Assembly: GCA_950106755.1 (NCBI GenBank)
Contig: OX467089.1
Span: 26,765,345-26,829,344 of the forward strand
DNA from: Climacium dendroides
Lineage: Eukaryota > Streptophyta > Bryopsida > Hypnales > Climaciaceae
Direction of reading: 5' to 3'
Length of the DNA stretch: 64,000 bases
Shown here: one piece after another, positions 10,180-21,403 of the stretch
How positions within the stretch are numbered: position 1 is the stretch's first letter
How the letters are laid out: each line of letters begins with the position of its first letter
Translations under genes and position numbers: made by a program
The notes under the pieces: generated by a model
What the model was told of the DNA's origin: nothing
What the model saw: the letters and a program-made list of their open reading frames with translations, nothing else
Database searches by the model: none

Positions 10180-10915
10180 GGGTGATTGCAAGAAACACTT
10201 GTACTATTTTCTGTCACACGTTGCGGGCTGAGTTGTTTTTTGGCCATAACTTTTGTGTTTTAACTTCGAATGACTTAAGATTTACAAGGAAGGTACTCAT
10301 GACTATCCTACAACTTCCTTGATTTTTTGGTAATTTTCAAAAATAATTTACTATCCAAAAATAGGCCCGAAATAAATGTCACACTTGCCAATTTGGAGGT
10401 TTTTAGTACTTTTGAGTACCTTTTTCATATACCCTACATCAAGAGAATTATATGGATTTCTTCCTTACATATAAATACAACTTTTCACCGAAGGATTTTT
10501 AAAAATAATTAATTTTGTGTGGTGTGGAAGTCTATGAAGAGAGCTTCTTTCTGCTTGCATTTTGAAACATATAAAATATTATTTTTGTAAGTTTTTTGGT
10601 GAATGACCATCTTCATAAAGTTCTTAAAAATGGACACTTTTTATTTTTTTGTATTTACTTGTTTTTACTATTTTTAACTAATTTTCACATCAAAAGTCCT
10701 ATTTTCTTGAGATTTGGTACTTTTCAAGTTCTCCTAGTTAGAGAATTTTCCTACACATTTCCTTCTCTGCAAACCTTCATTTTAGAAGTATATACATAAT
10801 TCATATTTTTTTAATTTTAAAAAAATTAGTTTTCTATTTTTAAAGTACTACCGAAGAAAAACCATGAGTACTGTGAAAACGCAACAAAATCGACAGGTGT
10901 TTCTTACAATCACCC
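10180..10915. mobile_element. 736-bp TIR element, copy A only
   Basis: Starts GGGTGATTGCAAGAAACACT and ends with the near-perfect complement, AGGTGTTTCTTACAATCACCC without its first base. Copy B runs straight through the matching site (near 21130). The interior is AT-rich without a transposase. A diverged relative starts at 26540. Target duplication is obscured by poly-T, so the superfamily is not assigned. Confidence 0.75.
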
Positions 10916-11304
10916 TTTTCTACTTTCACCTCGCGGACATGAGCATATTAAAAAATCACTTGTTTTTCCTCTCTTACATCATGGAGATGAGTGTATTCAA
11001 AAATCCAATCGAGAAGATCATATATTTTTCCACTATTATCACATAGACATGAGCATTTATAAAAATTCAATGGAGTACATCATACGTGTTTCCATTCATA
11101 CTTCCTAAGAATGAACATGTTCAAAATTTCAATGGAGCGTATCATACATTCTAGGGCTAGCCATTTTAATCATTATGATGGTGCTTTTCAATGCTGAAAG
11201 CTTGAAAGAAGTAGAATTATGAGTGTGCATTAGGAATCGTTGTCCATGTGCATGTATACACTTTATGATTACATTGAAGTATCTAAAATATTTTAATCCA
11301 ATTG

Positions 11305-12420
11305 AAAATCGGACCTCATAATTAGAACTTTTGTTTTCACTTTTCCGATTAAATCCAAATTAATTTGACCTACTATAAAGCAATTGGCAATATAGTCGCT
11401 TCATTAGGTTCCTTTTAGTGGCAATACTTTGTCTATAAATGTAGAACTTTTGGCAACATACAATTTTCAAAGTTGCTTCCATTGGTGACATCGTAAGTTA
11501 CGGTAGTGCAGAAAAGGTGACATTGTGACTCACATGAAGTGCAAATATGGCAAGTTCTAGTATATTGATTACAACATTGTTGGTGAATTTTTGGATCTAT
11601 GGAGAAATTACATAAGATTACATGGCAAAAAAGTGTCACCAATAAGTGCATCATGACAAAATTAAGACTTGCAAGCTAATGAAAAAAAGACAAACTAATA
11701 CTCCGCTACCTACTACATGGGACTTGCCCACAAAACAAATACTATTCGATGCCTCAATAAGAATATGCACAACCATTTTCTAACAAGTACTTAAGCACAA
11801 GTATTTAAGCACATATGTGAATACAATGCCAACCACCATAAACCTACACTCAAGCAAACAAGCTTCAATACCCAAGTAAAAAAGGCAACCCACTTAGTTT
11901 GAAATCACTACAAATTTGGCCTAGCAAACACAAAAACAACACCATGTTCACAACTACATGTAGAAGTAAAAAAACTACATGTTTATAAGAAACAAAAAAG
12001 AAAACAAATAGGGTTAAAAAACTCAAAGCAAGATAGGTGCAAACAACTGCAACAAGTCAATGATCCTACAAGAAGATCCCACTATCAAGTTTCCTTGCAA
12101 GTTCAAATAATAGACAAAATAAACACAAACAAAAGGTCACTAAATTTAGCCCTTTTTCCCAATCTGGAAAGTCAAGTCTTAAAATCTAGGGCCTAAATGA
12201 AATTTTAAACCTCAAAATTGAAGCTTTGGTAAAGAATAATTTGCATTCCCAATGAACTATACTAGAATTCAGTCAAGGTGCAGGGTGAGTAATTATTCCC
12301 GATGAACCACGCTAGAATTTAGTTGAAGTGCTAAACATGGGACAAATAATGCCTTCTTTCTCCTACACTAAACCACTCCTCAAACATTTTCTAATAAAAA
12401 AACTCTCCAAAGTAAATTTT
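11305..12420. other. AT-rich intergenic DNA
   Basis: No gene recognised. The stretch 11700-12300 is A/C-rich on the plus strand with no long reading frame; it may be the distal part of the decayed hAT transposon to its right. Confidence 0.45.
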
Positions 12421-13205
12421 TTAAGAATACATCCCAAGTGCTACTTCCAAGTTCTCCATGAGGTTGGCTTTTAACTTGGATTTTAAAGAAACAAGGGCCA
12501 TAAATGTCCTTTCGTCCTCCACAGATTCGATCACATGCGTCACAACAATCTCCACAAGCTTTATAAACTTTGAGAAGTTCTTTGTCAGGTCGTTATTGCC
12601 ATCAAGCACCCTCCAAACCTTTATGAGTGGATTCATGTCAAATAGTGGAAGAATTGTTGCTTGGACATTGGATTTTGTGCACATTTTAAATAAGCCCTGT
12701 TGTGACATCAAAAAGTCACAGTTGATCAAGGGCGGCAATAGTAGTTTGCCATTGCCTTCACCAAGTACCTTCTTTTGGTCATATGAATCCATGAAAACTC
12801 GGAGGTGCACATCAAATTGTTCTTATGCACTGCCTTGACACCAAAATTGTAGGTACATAATACCCAAAGCACTCATAACATTCTCAGCAGGAAAGCGATT
12901 GTCCAACTCCTATATAAGCTTGGTTGCAATACCTATCAAGAGTAAACCAATACCAAATGTTATATTGGACGTTATTGTAGACATAAAAATACAAGTTGTT
13001 CCATTCGATGTCACCTAAAATCCATTTGTTAAAATTATAAAACATCACATAAGACACGAGGTTCTTATAGTGAATCTCACTAGTGCATTCTCATTTTTAT
13101 TTGGACAAATAAATCAATCCATATAGTCTGATCCATTGAGGCCATTTTGTACTTTGCATGTATTTGTTCATCATGTCACACAAAAGATAGTACCATGAAG
13201 CCCAA

Positions 13206-13757
13206 GGGGTGCACTTAGTTCTACTACAACAAACCACATGTGAACAAGTGGTTTCTAGTAATTCATAATTTTAACTTCAAATTTTGAGCATTGTTTACTA
13301 ATAACTATAGGATTCTACTCCCAAAATTTTAAACTCAAATAATATATGGAATGATTTCTAGAAGAGGTTAAAAATGCACTAAAATGGCATGTTTTTTTAA
13401 CTCAAATATTTTTAGGGAACACATTTAGATGACCATTGCATCAATATTCAACTCAAAATGAGCTTTCAATAGAGAGTTATTTTTAAGAATTTATTTTTCA
13501 TTTTTTAAATAATTTTTTCTTATATAATACAGGGGTGCAAAAGTTATTTTTCAATTCTACAGTGTATTTTTTTTACTTCAAAAATTTGTAACTAATTATT
13601 ATTAACAAATAAAAGTATCAATAATTCAAAACATAAAATTTCAAAGTAGAAAAACCTATTTATATTTTTTCATTTAATTTTATTTAAAATTCAAAAAATA
13701 TATAGGGGTCCAAAGTTTTGTACATACTAACATTAAAAAAAGGGGAGTGCACCTCCC
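13206..13757. mobile_element. hAT-like non-autonomous element inside the hAT relic
   Basis: The interior matches 29913-30936 closely, e.g. CACTTAGTTCTACTACAACA, GACTATAGGATTCTACT-like and TATATAGGGGTCCAAAGTTT. The left end reads AAGGGGTGCACTTAG. The right end, read inward, reads GGGAGGTGCACTCCC. It interrupts the transposase relic. No clear 8-bp duplication remains, unlike the 29.9-kb copy, so this copy is older or has decayed ends. Confidence 0.75.
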
Positions 13758-14039
13758 GAACATTGGGGGCATTGTTGAGGTTTGTAATCCATTTCAAATG
13801 GATCTACTTGTGGGTGTAGTCTAGTAAATTCTGAAAGGACCAAAATTCATTTGTGAAGAAGCAAGTGGTTGAATCTTCATACATGCTATACAGAGATACC
13901 TGTCATATCTTCACTGCTATGATGAAGTTGCAAATGAAGACATCACACTTCTGTGCAAAATTTACAAGGTTGTCCATGACATCCAATAGCAGTAACAAGC
14001 ACACATATCCAACATAGTATACGGATCGAAAAAGAAAAG

Positions 14040-14230
14040 AAGACAAGCCTATACACAAGGAAAAACAAGCAATTAGTAAGTAAACAAGCAAAAAAAGCAA
14101 GTAATCAACAAGCAATCAACAAGTAAACAAGTAAGTGAGTAATCAACAAGCAAAGAAGAAAACAATGAACAAATAAACAAGCAAAAAAGCAAGTAATCAA
14201 AACAAATAAGCAATCAATAAGTGGAGAGCG
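14040..14230. repeat. Degenerate AACAAGCAAGTAA-type simple repeat
   Basis: Irregular repetition of CAAGCAA, CAAGTAA and ATCAACAAG units within the transposase relic; low-complexity expansion. Confidence 0.7.
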
Positions 14231-15651
14231 ATGAACAAGAGAACAAAATAAATCAAAAATGAAGTAAATTTATTACCTTTGACTTATCATTATGGTCCAA
14301 ATTTATAGTCATGGTATGGATAAGAGTGTGGTACTCTAATAATAGACAATATAGTGGCTCAATGAAAGAAACCCAACAAGTTTCCACTCATTTCAACATT
14401 TTTAGGCCTATTGTTTTTTTTAATTCCACCAATAATAAGTAATTTGAATTGGGTTAGGCACTTCGGACTTCTATTGAAGTATGCATGCGTCACTCAAAGT
14501 ACCTTACCAATGGATTTGAAAATCCCCAAAGTCTCCAAAGCCTTAAATGCTAGATTACATCTATGAGCAACACAATAGATGTAATGACAAAATAGTGCAA
14601 ATTGATCCTTAATCTATATGGTAACATTGGTACGCAGATCGGAAAGTGTAGAAGTGCTATCACAGTTGAAATTGATTAGTTTCTCGGCCAATGATTTTGT
14701 CTCCAAGTCACCACCAGTCGCTACAAACTATAAGATTTTCAACATTAGGAGCACACTCCACTTGCTATAAGGCTACCAACAAGGGGCCCCTCATTCAATC
14801 ACACATATGTAATAATGAATAGACAAATACAACCCAATATCGATAATAGTGACTTTATCTACTATCACTACCACAAAATTAGCCTTCTTAATCAGTCTTT
14901 GAATCTCCTAAACAATAACCTTGTATATCAAAGATGCTATAATCCAACCATTGTTATTATACTAATGAGCCTTAGGTAAGTTTGGGACAACCGACAATTT
15001 ATAGAGACTCTCACATGACTCAAACGCCACTATTAGGTGACTACTCTACAAGACTTGGAATAATGTCGCAAACTGAAACTTTTTTTTACATGACTCTACA
15101 GTTGTGCAATGGTGGACCTACTCCAAAATTGAGAATGGTGCATGAGTAGCATATAGGCATAGATTCTTGCGGTGTTTGCATTGGGTATGTTGCAACATAG
15201 TGTTCATAATTTTTGACACCATATTATGGCAACTTCTTTTTGCAATGCATTTTCCATCATGCTTCCACAATATATCTAATTTTGATGCCATGATGCAGGC
15301 TTTACAAATAAATTTGTTGCAAACCTTGTACTTGACCATGTGCAATACACCATCAGTTGCAAATATATCCTTAGCCGATGGAAGTTTGGCAGCCCAACTA
15401 GTTTAAAATTTTTAATGTCTATTGTAGCATTATTGAGCCTTTCTCTTTGTAGTTTTGGCCTTGTCCCTCATAATTGCCCCCTCTCTGCGTGGTGGAAAGT
15501 CAACTTCATCATCTTTCCCCTCATGGGCATTGAGTACCTCTTTCAAGCTGTTGCTATCTTCCGATGAATCAAATAGTGCAATGAGGGGTGACTTGGAACT
15601 CAGAATTTGAGTATCGCCTTATGTGGTTGACGATCCTAGTGTTGTATCAAT

Positions 15652-15813
15652 CACTACTAGAAAATTCAGATTTTTTGTTGATTTGGATGTGTTGATCATC
15701 AACACTTTTTTGTTGATTTGGATAGAAATGTGTTGATTTGGACAAAAATCAACAAAAAAGTGTTGATGATCAACACGTCCAAATCAACAAAAAATCTGAA
15801 TTTTCTAGTAGTG
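15652..15813. mobile_element. Foldback MITE with CACTACTAG ends
   Basis: A near-perfect hairpin of 162 bp. The left arm starts CACTACTAGAAAATTCAG, and the right arm is its complement over about 67 bp with essentially one mismatch. CAAT flanks it directly on both sides (15648-15651 and 15814-15817). CACTA-type ends would be expected to duplicate 3 bp, so the superfamily stays open. Near-perfect arms imply recent origin. It sits inside the 5' part of the hAT relic. Confidence 0.85.
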
Positions 15814-16179
15814 CAATGGACAGTGGTGTTTTGACAAGATCCAACAGAATCAGAGGATGGGTAATCTCCAACACCATTCGACTCTACTTTGGACACATTT
15901 GGAAAACAATTGTCTAGAACCATTGTAAGAGATTGCCCCAACACTAATCCATGCATGCTTGCAATTGTCACTAGAATCCATGGAGGCCAAAATGCAAACT
16001 TAAGCACATTAATCATCAAGTCAAAAAACATAGCAAGGCAATTGGAAACACATAGAAGCAATTTATAATTACAAATTGCAATCCAAAAATTTACACACCG
16101 AAGAACTGTTTGCACCTCCACTTTCATTCTCTCTACTACTAAATCTTTGCAATAAACAACAACACAAAAACGTAGCAAA

Positions 16180-16970
16180 AGAATGCACTAGAATCCACAC
16201 AAATAGGCAAAATTGCTGCTAGTAAACACTTAACCTTCAAACCGGCCACGAGTGACAAATAGGCTAAGGTGTAAGTATGTGGAGTGGCAATTTAGGAGAA
16301 TTGAAAAAAGCAAAAGATGACAATCATGGAGAATCTGAGAGCAAAGAAGGTGGTGATTGTTTCTAACAAATTGCAACAAACATGGCAAAATGGCCTTCAG
16401 TAATGCTCGTGTACAGGCTATGTCCTCATAGTAGTTAGCACGAGCATTAGGATTTATAGGCAACACCTTACAATTTGCCATTGCCCTTGCCGGGTATATC
16501 TAGCAACTAATCTGCTTAAACCCCCCTTAATGGTATCCTTGTGGCTACCAGAGTATCAACTTGAATGCCTAGGTGGCAAAATTTCAAGAATCCATGTCTT
16601 TTTTTCTATTGAAGATTTGCCAAGGCCAAAATCTAAATGCAAAATGATACTTAGAAGCCAAATTTAAAAGCCTTGCTCATAACATCATTAGACAAGTCTA
16701 GGAGGTTCTTCTTGATTGTATAGAAAGGGGGATCCTCTAACAATGAACCTCCTAGACTATCAAATATAGTTTCTACTCCAATTAGAAATGTTGAAAAACT
16801 TGTAAATTTTAATACTTTATGGCAATATGAATTTTGAACCTATAAATATGGTTTGTTGATTTTCTAGTTTTAAAGTGACACAATAACTTTTGTTTATACC
16901 ATGATGTTATTTACTATGATATACATCTATAGTAAAAAATTTAGAATTTTGAGAATACTCAATATTTGAT
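16180..16970. other. Intergenic DNA with a 14-bp inverted repeat
   Basis: No gene recognised. AGTCTAGGAGGTTC (16695-16708) is repeated exactly inverted at 16745-16758 with a 36-base spacer. This could be a small foldback remnant; nothing marks it as a terminator or RNA gene. Confidence 0.5.
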
Positions 16971-17366
16971 ATGCATTTTCTTCATTTTGTTCTTAAAAAG
17001 CTTACAACAATTTTAAATTAGTTTGAAAATATTTAAGATTTGCATGATCTGTATTAGACACATCACTTCATTTCCAAAATCAAATATAAATTTTTCATTC
17101 ATAACTAATTGCAAAATGGCAACAAAAAAAGTGAGGAACTATAATGCGTGATATCAATGGCTTGAAATTAGTGGACATGGGCTTGTCCTTCTAAGATTAA
17201 ATGCAATTTTAGGAGATTTAGGGTACAAAAACTCCAAATTTTTACCATCCAAATAAATATAAAATGCACTTGCCTTATTGTAGAACCATTATTTCTCTTG
17301 TTTCATGAGTTCCAAATTTAAGGTCCTTGATTCACAAAATTGATTCCAAATTTTCAAATTTCAAAT

Positions 17367-17723
17367 TCATACGGAATAAACAAGGATGATAAAACCATGA
17401 GGATTTGTCCCATTGAGTGCTACTTTGTTGGGAGGAAAGAATTGTAGTACTTCATCTTCTTGTAATGTCAATGAGGTTCCTTTCAAGAAGGGAATTCTCA
17501 CACAATGTATTTCTTTTGCAATATTTTGCTCAAAAGCAATGCAATTTTTTGAATGGAATATTAAGTAATATATTATTTCATTATTTGTGAATGAAATTGT
17601 TGAATTGCTACATATTCTTAAAACAACATCATTCAATTTGGGACGACTATACATTTTTTTGGATGAATAATTTTGTTTCATCCACATTTTGAACATTTCA
17701 TCCATTAATATAGATGTAAACAA
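17367..17723 (-). other. Repeated 118-codon reading frame, unknown
   Basis: Copy B counterpart of the frame at 6136-6453. A frameshift relative to copy A just before the shared KMYSRPKLNDVVLR segment gives it a different, longer N-terminus. That shift is further evidence against a constrained protein. Confidence 0.35.
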
Positions 17724-18359
17724 CTACATCACTCCAACAAAGATTGCTTCTTGCATTGCCTAAAATAAATGAAAAAAAAATCCCTATTGTTAGAAGATCA
17801 AAATTATTAAGGTAGTCTTCATCCCCCCATGGTACTACTAGGGTGAATTGTCTCCCTTATTGCCCCATACTTTACCTCTATGAAAAACACTAGAATTTTT
17901 GATTTGCAACACATGATAAATTTTGGAAATTTTCAATTCACATTTATGATCAAAGGCTTCAAATTAGTGAGGAGCAACGTTCATATACCTGGCTAGAATT
18001 CACTCCATTGTTACCTAAAATTTTCAATAGCTAATTGCACATTGGAGAAAATATTTGAAAAAATAATTAGATTTTAGCCAAGTGTGTGCAACAAACAATA
18101 GAATTTGATAGCCCATTTGCAACTTCCTCCACATTGAAATTAGCATCTATTTAGTTAGTTTTGTGTTATTGTTCTCCCTAAAATCCTTTACAACTTGTAA
18201 AATCCTTCTTTTAATACTACTCACTTTAAGGTAGTCTTCCATGTAACATAGTGCACAAAATTCCATAAGTCAGTTCTCGGATCACTGGTCAGGCGAGGTC
18301 GAGAGACTCAAAATATGTGGCACAAAATAGAAGGCAGTTTTATACATCCAACTTTGTGT

Positions 18360-18881
18360 GGGGCACCCAATCTCCGTGGCACAGAGTCAAGAACAAAAGC
18401 ACTTGCATTTCCACGAGTTGAAGTTCCAACAAGACCAGACGTGGCGCCTTCCGAAAGATTTCTAATTTGGGGTGAAAGAAGCAGCTTCGGAAGCCTGGCC
18501 AGGCTGACGGATCCTTGTTCGACTTCCAGTCCCTCCCGGTAGTCCTCTACCGAGTGGAGTCCGCTGTCCACACAGCGGCTTTGACCACAGCCGCCGAAAC
18601 AACCGGACGTGTTGGGCAGGTTGACAACACAGTACCTCCTCACGACTGCTCTCCGCAACACGAACACTATAAAGCCACCTTCACAAACTCATCACTCTTC
18701 ATTCCAGCCCACACCGTTCCAAGCTCACAACCAAGCCTCTCACAATCCAACTTCAGGCATCAAGTTCACAAGAACAACAGCAGTTACGTCGACAACTGGA
18801 GTTCCTTACAGCCGCACCACATATCCCCATCTGCAGTGACGTCTTCGACATCGAGCTAGACCAGTCCGACTGCAACCAACA
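18360..18881 (+). promoter_or_regulatory. Promoter and 5' UTR of DUF3455 gene B
   Basis: Almost identical to 7135-7645. TATAAAG lies at 18668-18674 and ACGTGGC at 18439-18445. The leader has a 7-base insertion near 18756 relative to copy A. Retention of TATA box, ACGTGGC motif and leader suggests both genes are transcribed the same way. Confidence 0.65.
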
Positions 18882-19472
18882 ATGGCAGTGACATTGCTAC
18901 TCTTGGTAACCCTAGCGTCGCTTGCATTCTGCGTGGCGTTAGCCGCCAGGGATCTCACCGAAACGCAGTCCATTCCATCCTCAATTCAGGTCCCGGAAGA
19001 CTCAAACCACCACTACAAGCTTCACCAAGCTGTCCACGGTCGCGGCTACCAGCACTACAAATACAACGGCACTTCCTGGGAGCAGTACAACGCGACCGCT
19101 CGTCTTTACAACGCGGAGAACAAGCAAGTGGGTCGCCACTTCTTTCTCCCCGAACTCGACAGTCAAGGTGGGCAAGCCACATGGGAGTCTCTCCAGTCCA
19201 AAACGAACGGCGGAGTTTCCTTCAGCATCGTCACTTGCAAAACTGTGTCGAAGGTTACAGTCGACGAGGATAGTATTCCGTGGGTGTTGTTGAAGGCTAC
19301 GCAGGCCTCGGGAAGCACGCAATTCTTCGGGGAAGTGGTGTTCGTGCAGAGGGTGAACACCCAAATGGGGCTTGCACCGAAGAGTACCAAGAGCGATTGT
19401 GTGGGAGATGTGAAGAAGTCGCCTTACACTGCCGACTACTTGTTCTACGTTTCGGAAACGCAACAACACTGA
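18882..19472 (+). CDS. Secreted DUF3455-family protein, copy B (196 aa)
   Basis: Same structure as the copy A gene: signal peptide to about residue 22, single DUF3455 domain at about 35-192 with GRGYQHYKY, SIPWVLLKA, VFVQRVNTQMGLAP and PYTADYLFYV, and the N62 and N70 sequons. There are ten nucleotide differences from copy A over 591 bases, three of them replacements (T4, Q68, T146 here) and seven silent. The silent excess is consistent with a functional protein in both copies, though numbers are too small to prove it. No intron, frameshift or stop. Function unknown. Confidence 0.9.
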   Translation: MAVTLLLLVTLASLAFCVALAARDLTETQSIPSSIQVPEDSNHHYKLHQAVHGRGYQHYKYNGTSWEQYNATARLYNAENKQVGRHFFLPELDSQGGQATWESLQSKTNGGVSFSIVTCKTVSKVTVDEDSIPWVLLKATQASGSTQFFGEVVFVQRVNTQMGLAPKSTKSDCVGDVKKSPYTADYLFYVSETQQH

Positions 19473-19734
19473 TTAGGGTAGGATTAGGCCGGCATTGCTC
19501 GAACTTCTGCTTTGCCAGCCCATTTTTGACTGAAACTTGAGGCTATCACTCGAAAGTGAGTTTGGGCGTTAGCCTGAAGTGAGTGTAGATTAGTGTAGTG
19601 CATGCTCGAGACTCGATTCTCCTGAATGCAAACTCGGAAACTAGGATTTCTGTTCGTAGAGAACATCCATTCTGTCATTCAGAAGGTGTTTTAATTAATT
19701 TCTGTATAAAAATGATTTGCTAATTCCAAGCTTG

Positions 19735-19950
19735 GTCTTGCACCGGGAGCTTTGGTGACATCTAGACGTAGTCGCCAAGTTTATACATCTGTCTCGGCTA
19801 TTTGTTCTCAGTTTCGGAAACGCAACATCATGAATTCGAGTATTGATCAGTCTTATTCTTCCTTGGCAGCCAATTTTTTGAACGTGAGGCTATCGCTCTG
19901 AGTGAAATTGGGAGCGGAATCAGGGAACTTTGAGTGTTAGCCTGAACGGT
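19735..19950 (+). pseudogene. Broken 3' end of a further DUF3455 gene (copy B)
   Basis: Counterpart of 8500-8712: a CTTGCACCGGGAGC start, AGTCGCCAAGTTTATACATC, CTATTTGTTCTCAGTTTCGG and the same UTR motifs. It is already frame-damaged near 19765 (TCTAGACG, where copy A has TCAAG). Confidence 0.8.
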
Positions 19951-20223
19951 GTGTGGAGATTAGGGTTGTGCATGCTAGGGACTTGTTATCGGGTGCTTGC
20001 AAGAAAGACTGTTTTTTTTGGGTTTTTTATAGCGTTTTGGTGAGAACATGGATGTGGGTGGCCACTACTATGAATAAAATGAATACTTTTTTGGTGGAAC
20101 AATTGTAGTTGTTGAGAGGAAAAATCTATGACTAGAATTATTATTGCATGTATTATGGACTATGTGGGAGTATTGAATCAATACTATATGAAAAAAGACA
20201 CATTGTTATAAAAAATAGATTTA

Positions 20224-20540
20224 TGGGCAGATTTGATAAAATGGTGCTAAATGTTCTATTACCTTGGTGATTTTTATGGGTTCAGATCAAGCAATTTGAA
20301 ATGTACAACTATCTTAGATGTTTGAAGTATGTACCTTTCCCAAGTGTTTAAAATCTACAAAAGTCCTAGATGTCATTTTCATGGTTCAAACTATATTATC
20401 TGAAGTCTATACTAATAATAGGTGTTTAAATTCTATATAAATCAAAGATTTTTGAAATCTATATCTATCCTAGATGGCACTTTTATAGCTAAGACTAGGT
20501 GGTTGAAAATTGGCATACGCCATTTTAACAAAATTCCTCA
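20224..20540. mobile_element. 317-bp TA-flanked TIR element, copy B only
   Basis: Left end TGGGCAGATTTGATAAAATG; right end read inward TGAGGAATTTTGTTAAAATG (about 16 of 21 matching). TA lies on both sides (20222-20223 and 20541-20542). Copy A has no matching sequence at this site. TA flanks suggest a Tc1/mariner-type MITE, although the ends are not the usual Stowaway CTCCCTCC. Confidence 0.65.
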
Positions 20541-21403
20541 TATACAATGAGATTTAAATTAATTATAAATAAAAAATCATGAATTTCACGTCTAAAAATT
20601 TGCTATGTTTGAGGACTTGATGGTGATTAGATTTCAACAAAAGAATGACCTTTAATTAAACCATCTTCATTATTATGAAGTGTGCATGCTAGGGAGTCCT
20701 ATTTGTATAAACTTGAAGGATATAAAATAATATATTTCTAGATAACATAGCAAGGATAATAGACTTCGAGTGATAATCTGAAGTGAGGTTGAATAAGTGT
20801 AAATTTTATGTAAATTGTGTGTGCTCTAGATTTAATCCTTTTAATGGCTACTTTCGCAACTACTACTTTAATTTAATATTTTTTTCATTTATAGCACAAA
20901 TTTTATGGAAGTTATATTCAAATTTCCATCTTGTTTTTTCCAATTTTACCTCTTAAAGATAAGTATTATTGGTAATTTATTAAATAGAGAATCACTCCCT
21001 TTCAAACTCCAATATTCAAATAAATCAACAAGGAGAACCCCAATATTCAGACAAATTAAGATTGGAAGATGCACATGAAGAGATGTAGAGGTTGAAAATG
21101 AAAATAAAGGGCTTTTGTTTTCACTTGTTTTTGCACTCCTGCCTCGTGGAGATGAGCATATTCAAAAATCCAATTGAGAAAATCATATGTTTTTCCACTC
21201 TCTTCGCATAGACAGGAGCATGTTCCAAAATTCAATGGAGTAAATCATACGTTCTAGGGCTAGTTTTAATCATTACCCACGGTGCTTTGGAATGCTGAAA
21301 GCCTGAAACAAGCTGAATTATGAGTGTGCATTAGGTATCGTTGTTGTCCGTGTGCGTTTAGACTTTAAGAGGACACTGGAGTACCTAAACTCTTTTAATC
21401 CTG

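Larger units (their letters stand above)
5740..11304 (+). repeat. Segmental duplication, copy A
   Basis: Collinear with copy B (16975-21403) in the same orientation, about 11.2 kb away. Shared order: a repeat relic with a minus-strand reading frame, promoter, DUF3455 gene, DUF3455 3' fragment, and an AT-rich tail ending at a shared TTTTAATCC. Identity by eye is about 95% upstream of the gene, about 98% over promoter and gene, and falls to roughly 80-85% beyond about 8725. Copy A alone has insertions at 8985-9137, 9232-9757 and 10180-10915. Confidence 0.9.
12421..15600 (-). pseudogene. hAT-type transposase relic (ZNF862-like), interrupted
   Basis: Reading right to left, pieces of a hAT transposase appear in the expected order. 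A zinc-finger-like N-terminal part lies at 15345-15118 (VCNKFICKAC, ASKLDILWKH, CKHRKN). A catalytic-core piece at about 14920-14830 reads VVVIVDKVTIIDIG. The conserved CVAHRCNLAFKALETL lies at about 14600-14540. The C-terminal dimerisation block at 12560-12421 reads SVEDERTFMALVSLKSKLKA. The frame is broken by many stops and shifts, and by insertions at 13206-13757 and 15652-15813, so no active enzyme can be made. Exact termini are not visible; related sequence may extend to about 16180. Confidence 0.75.
16975..21403 (+). repeat. Segmental duplication, copy B
   Basis: Collinear with 5740-11304. It lacks the three copy A insertions but has its own at 20224-20540 and about 70 extra bases near 20055-20140. 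The block from about 16985 to 19960 is nearly identical to copy A, and the block after it is clearly diverged. Confidence 0.9.

Noticed and set aside
14040..14230. CRISPR-like array of spaced repeats
   Set aside because: Units are irregular low-complexity CAAGTAA/CAAGCAA runs without constant repeats or spacers, in a eukaryotic genome.
15652..15813. Hairpin as a microRNA precursor
   Set aside because: Near-perfect full-length arms, flanking CAAT repeats and a related copy point to a transposable element; no known miRNA sequence is recognised.
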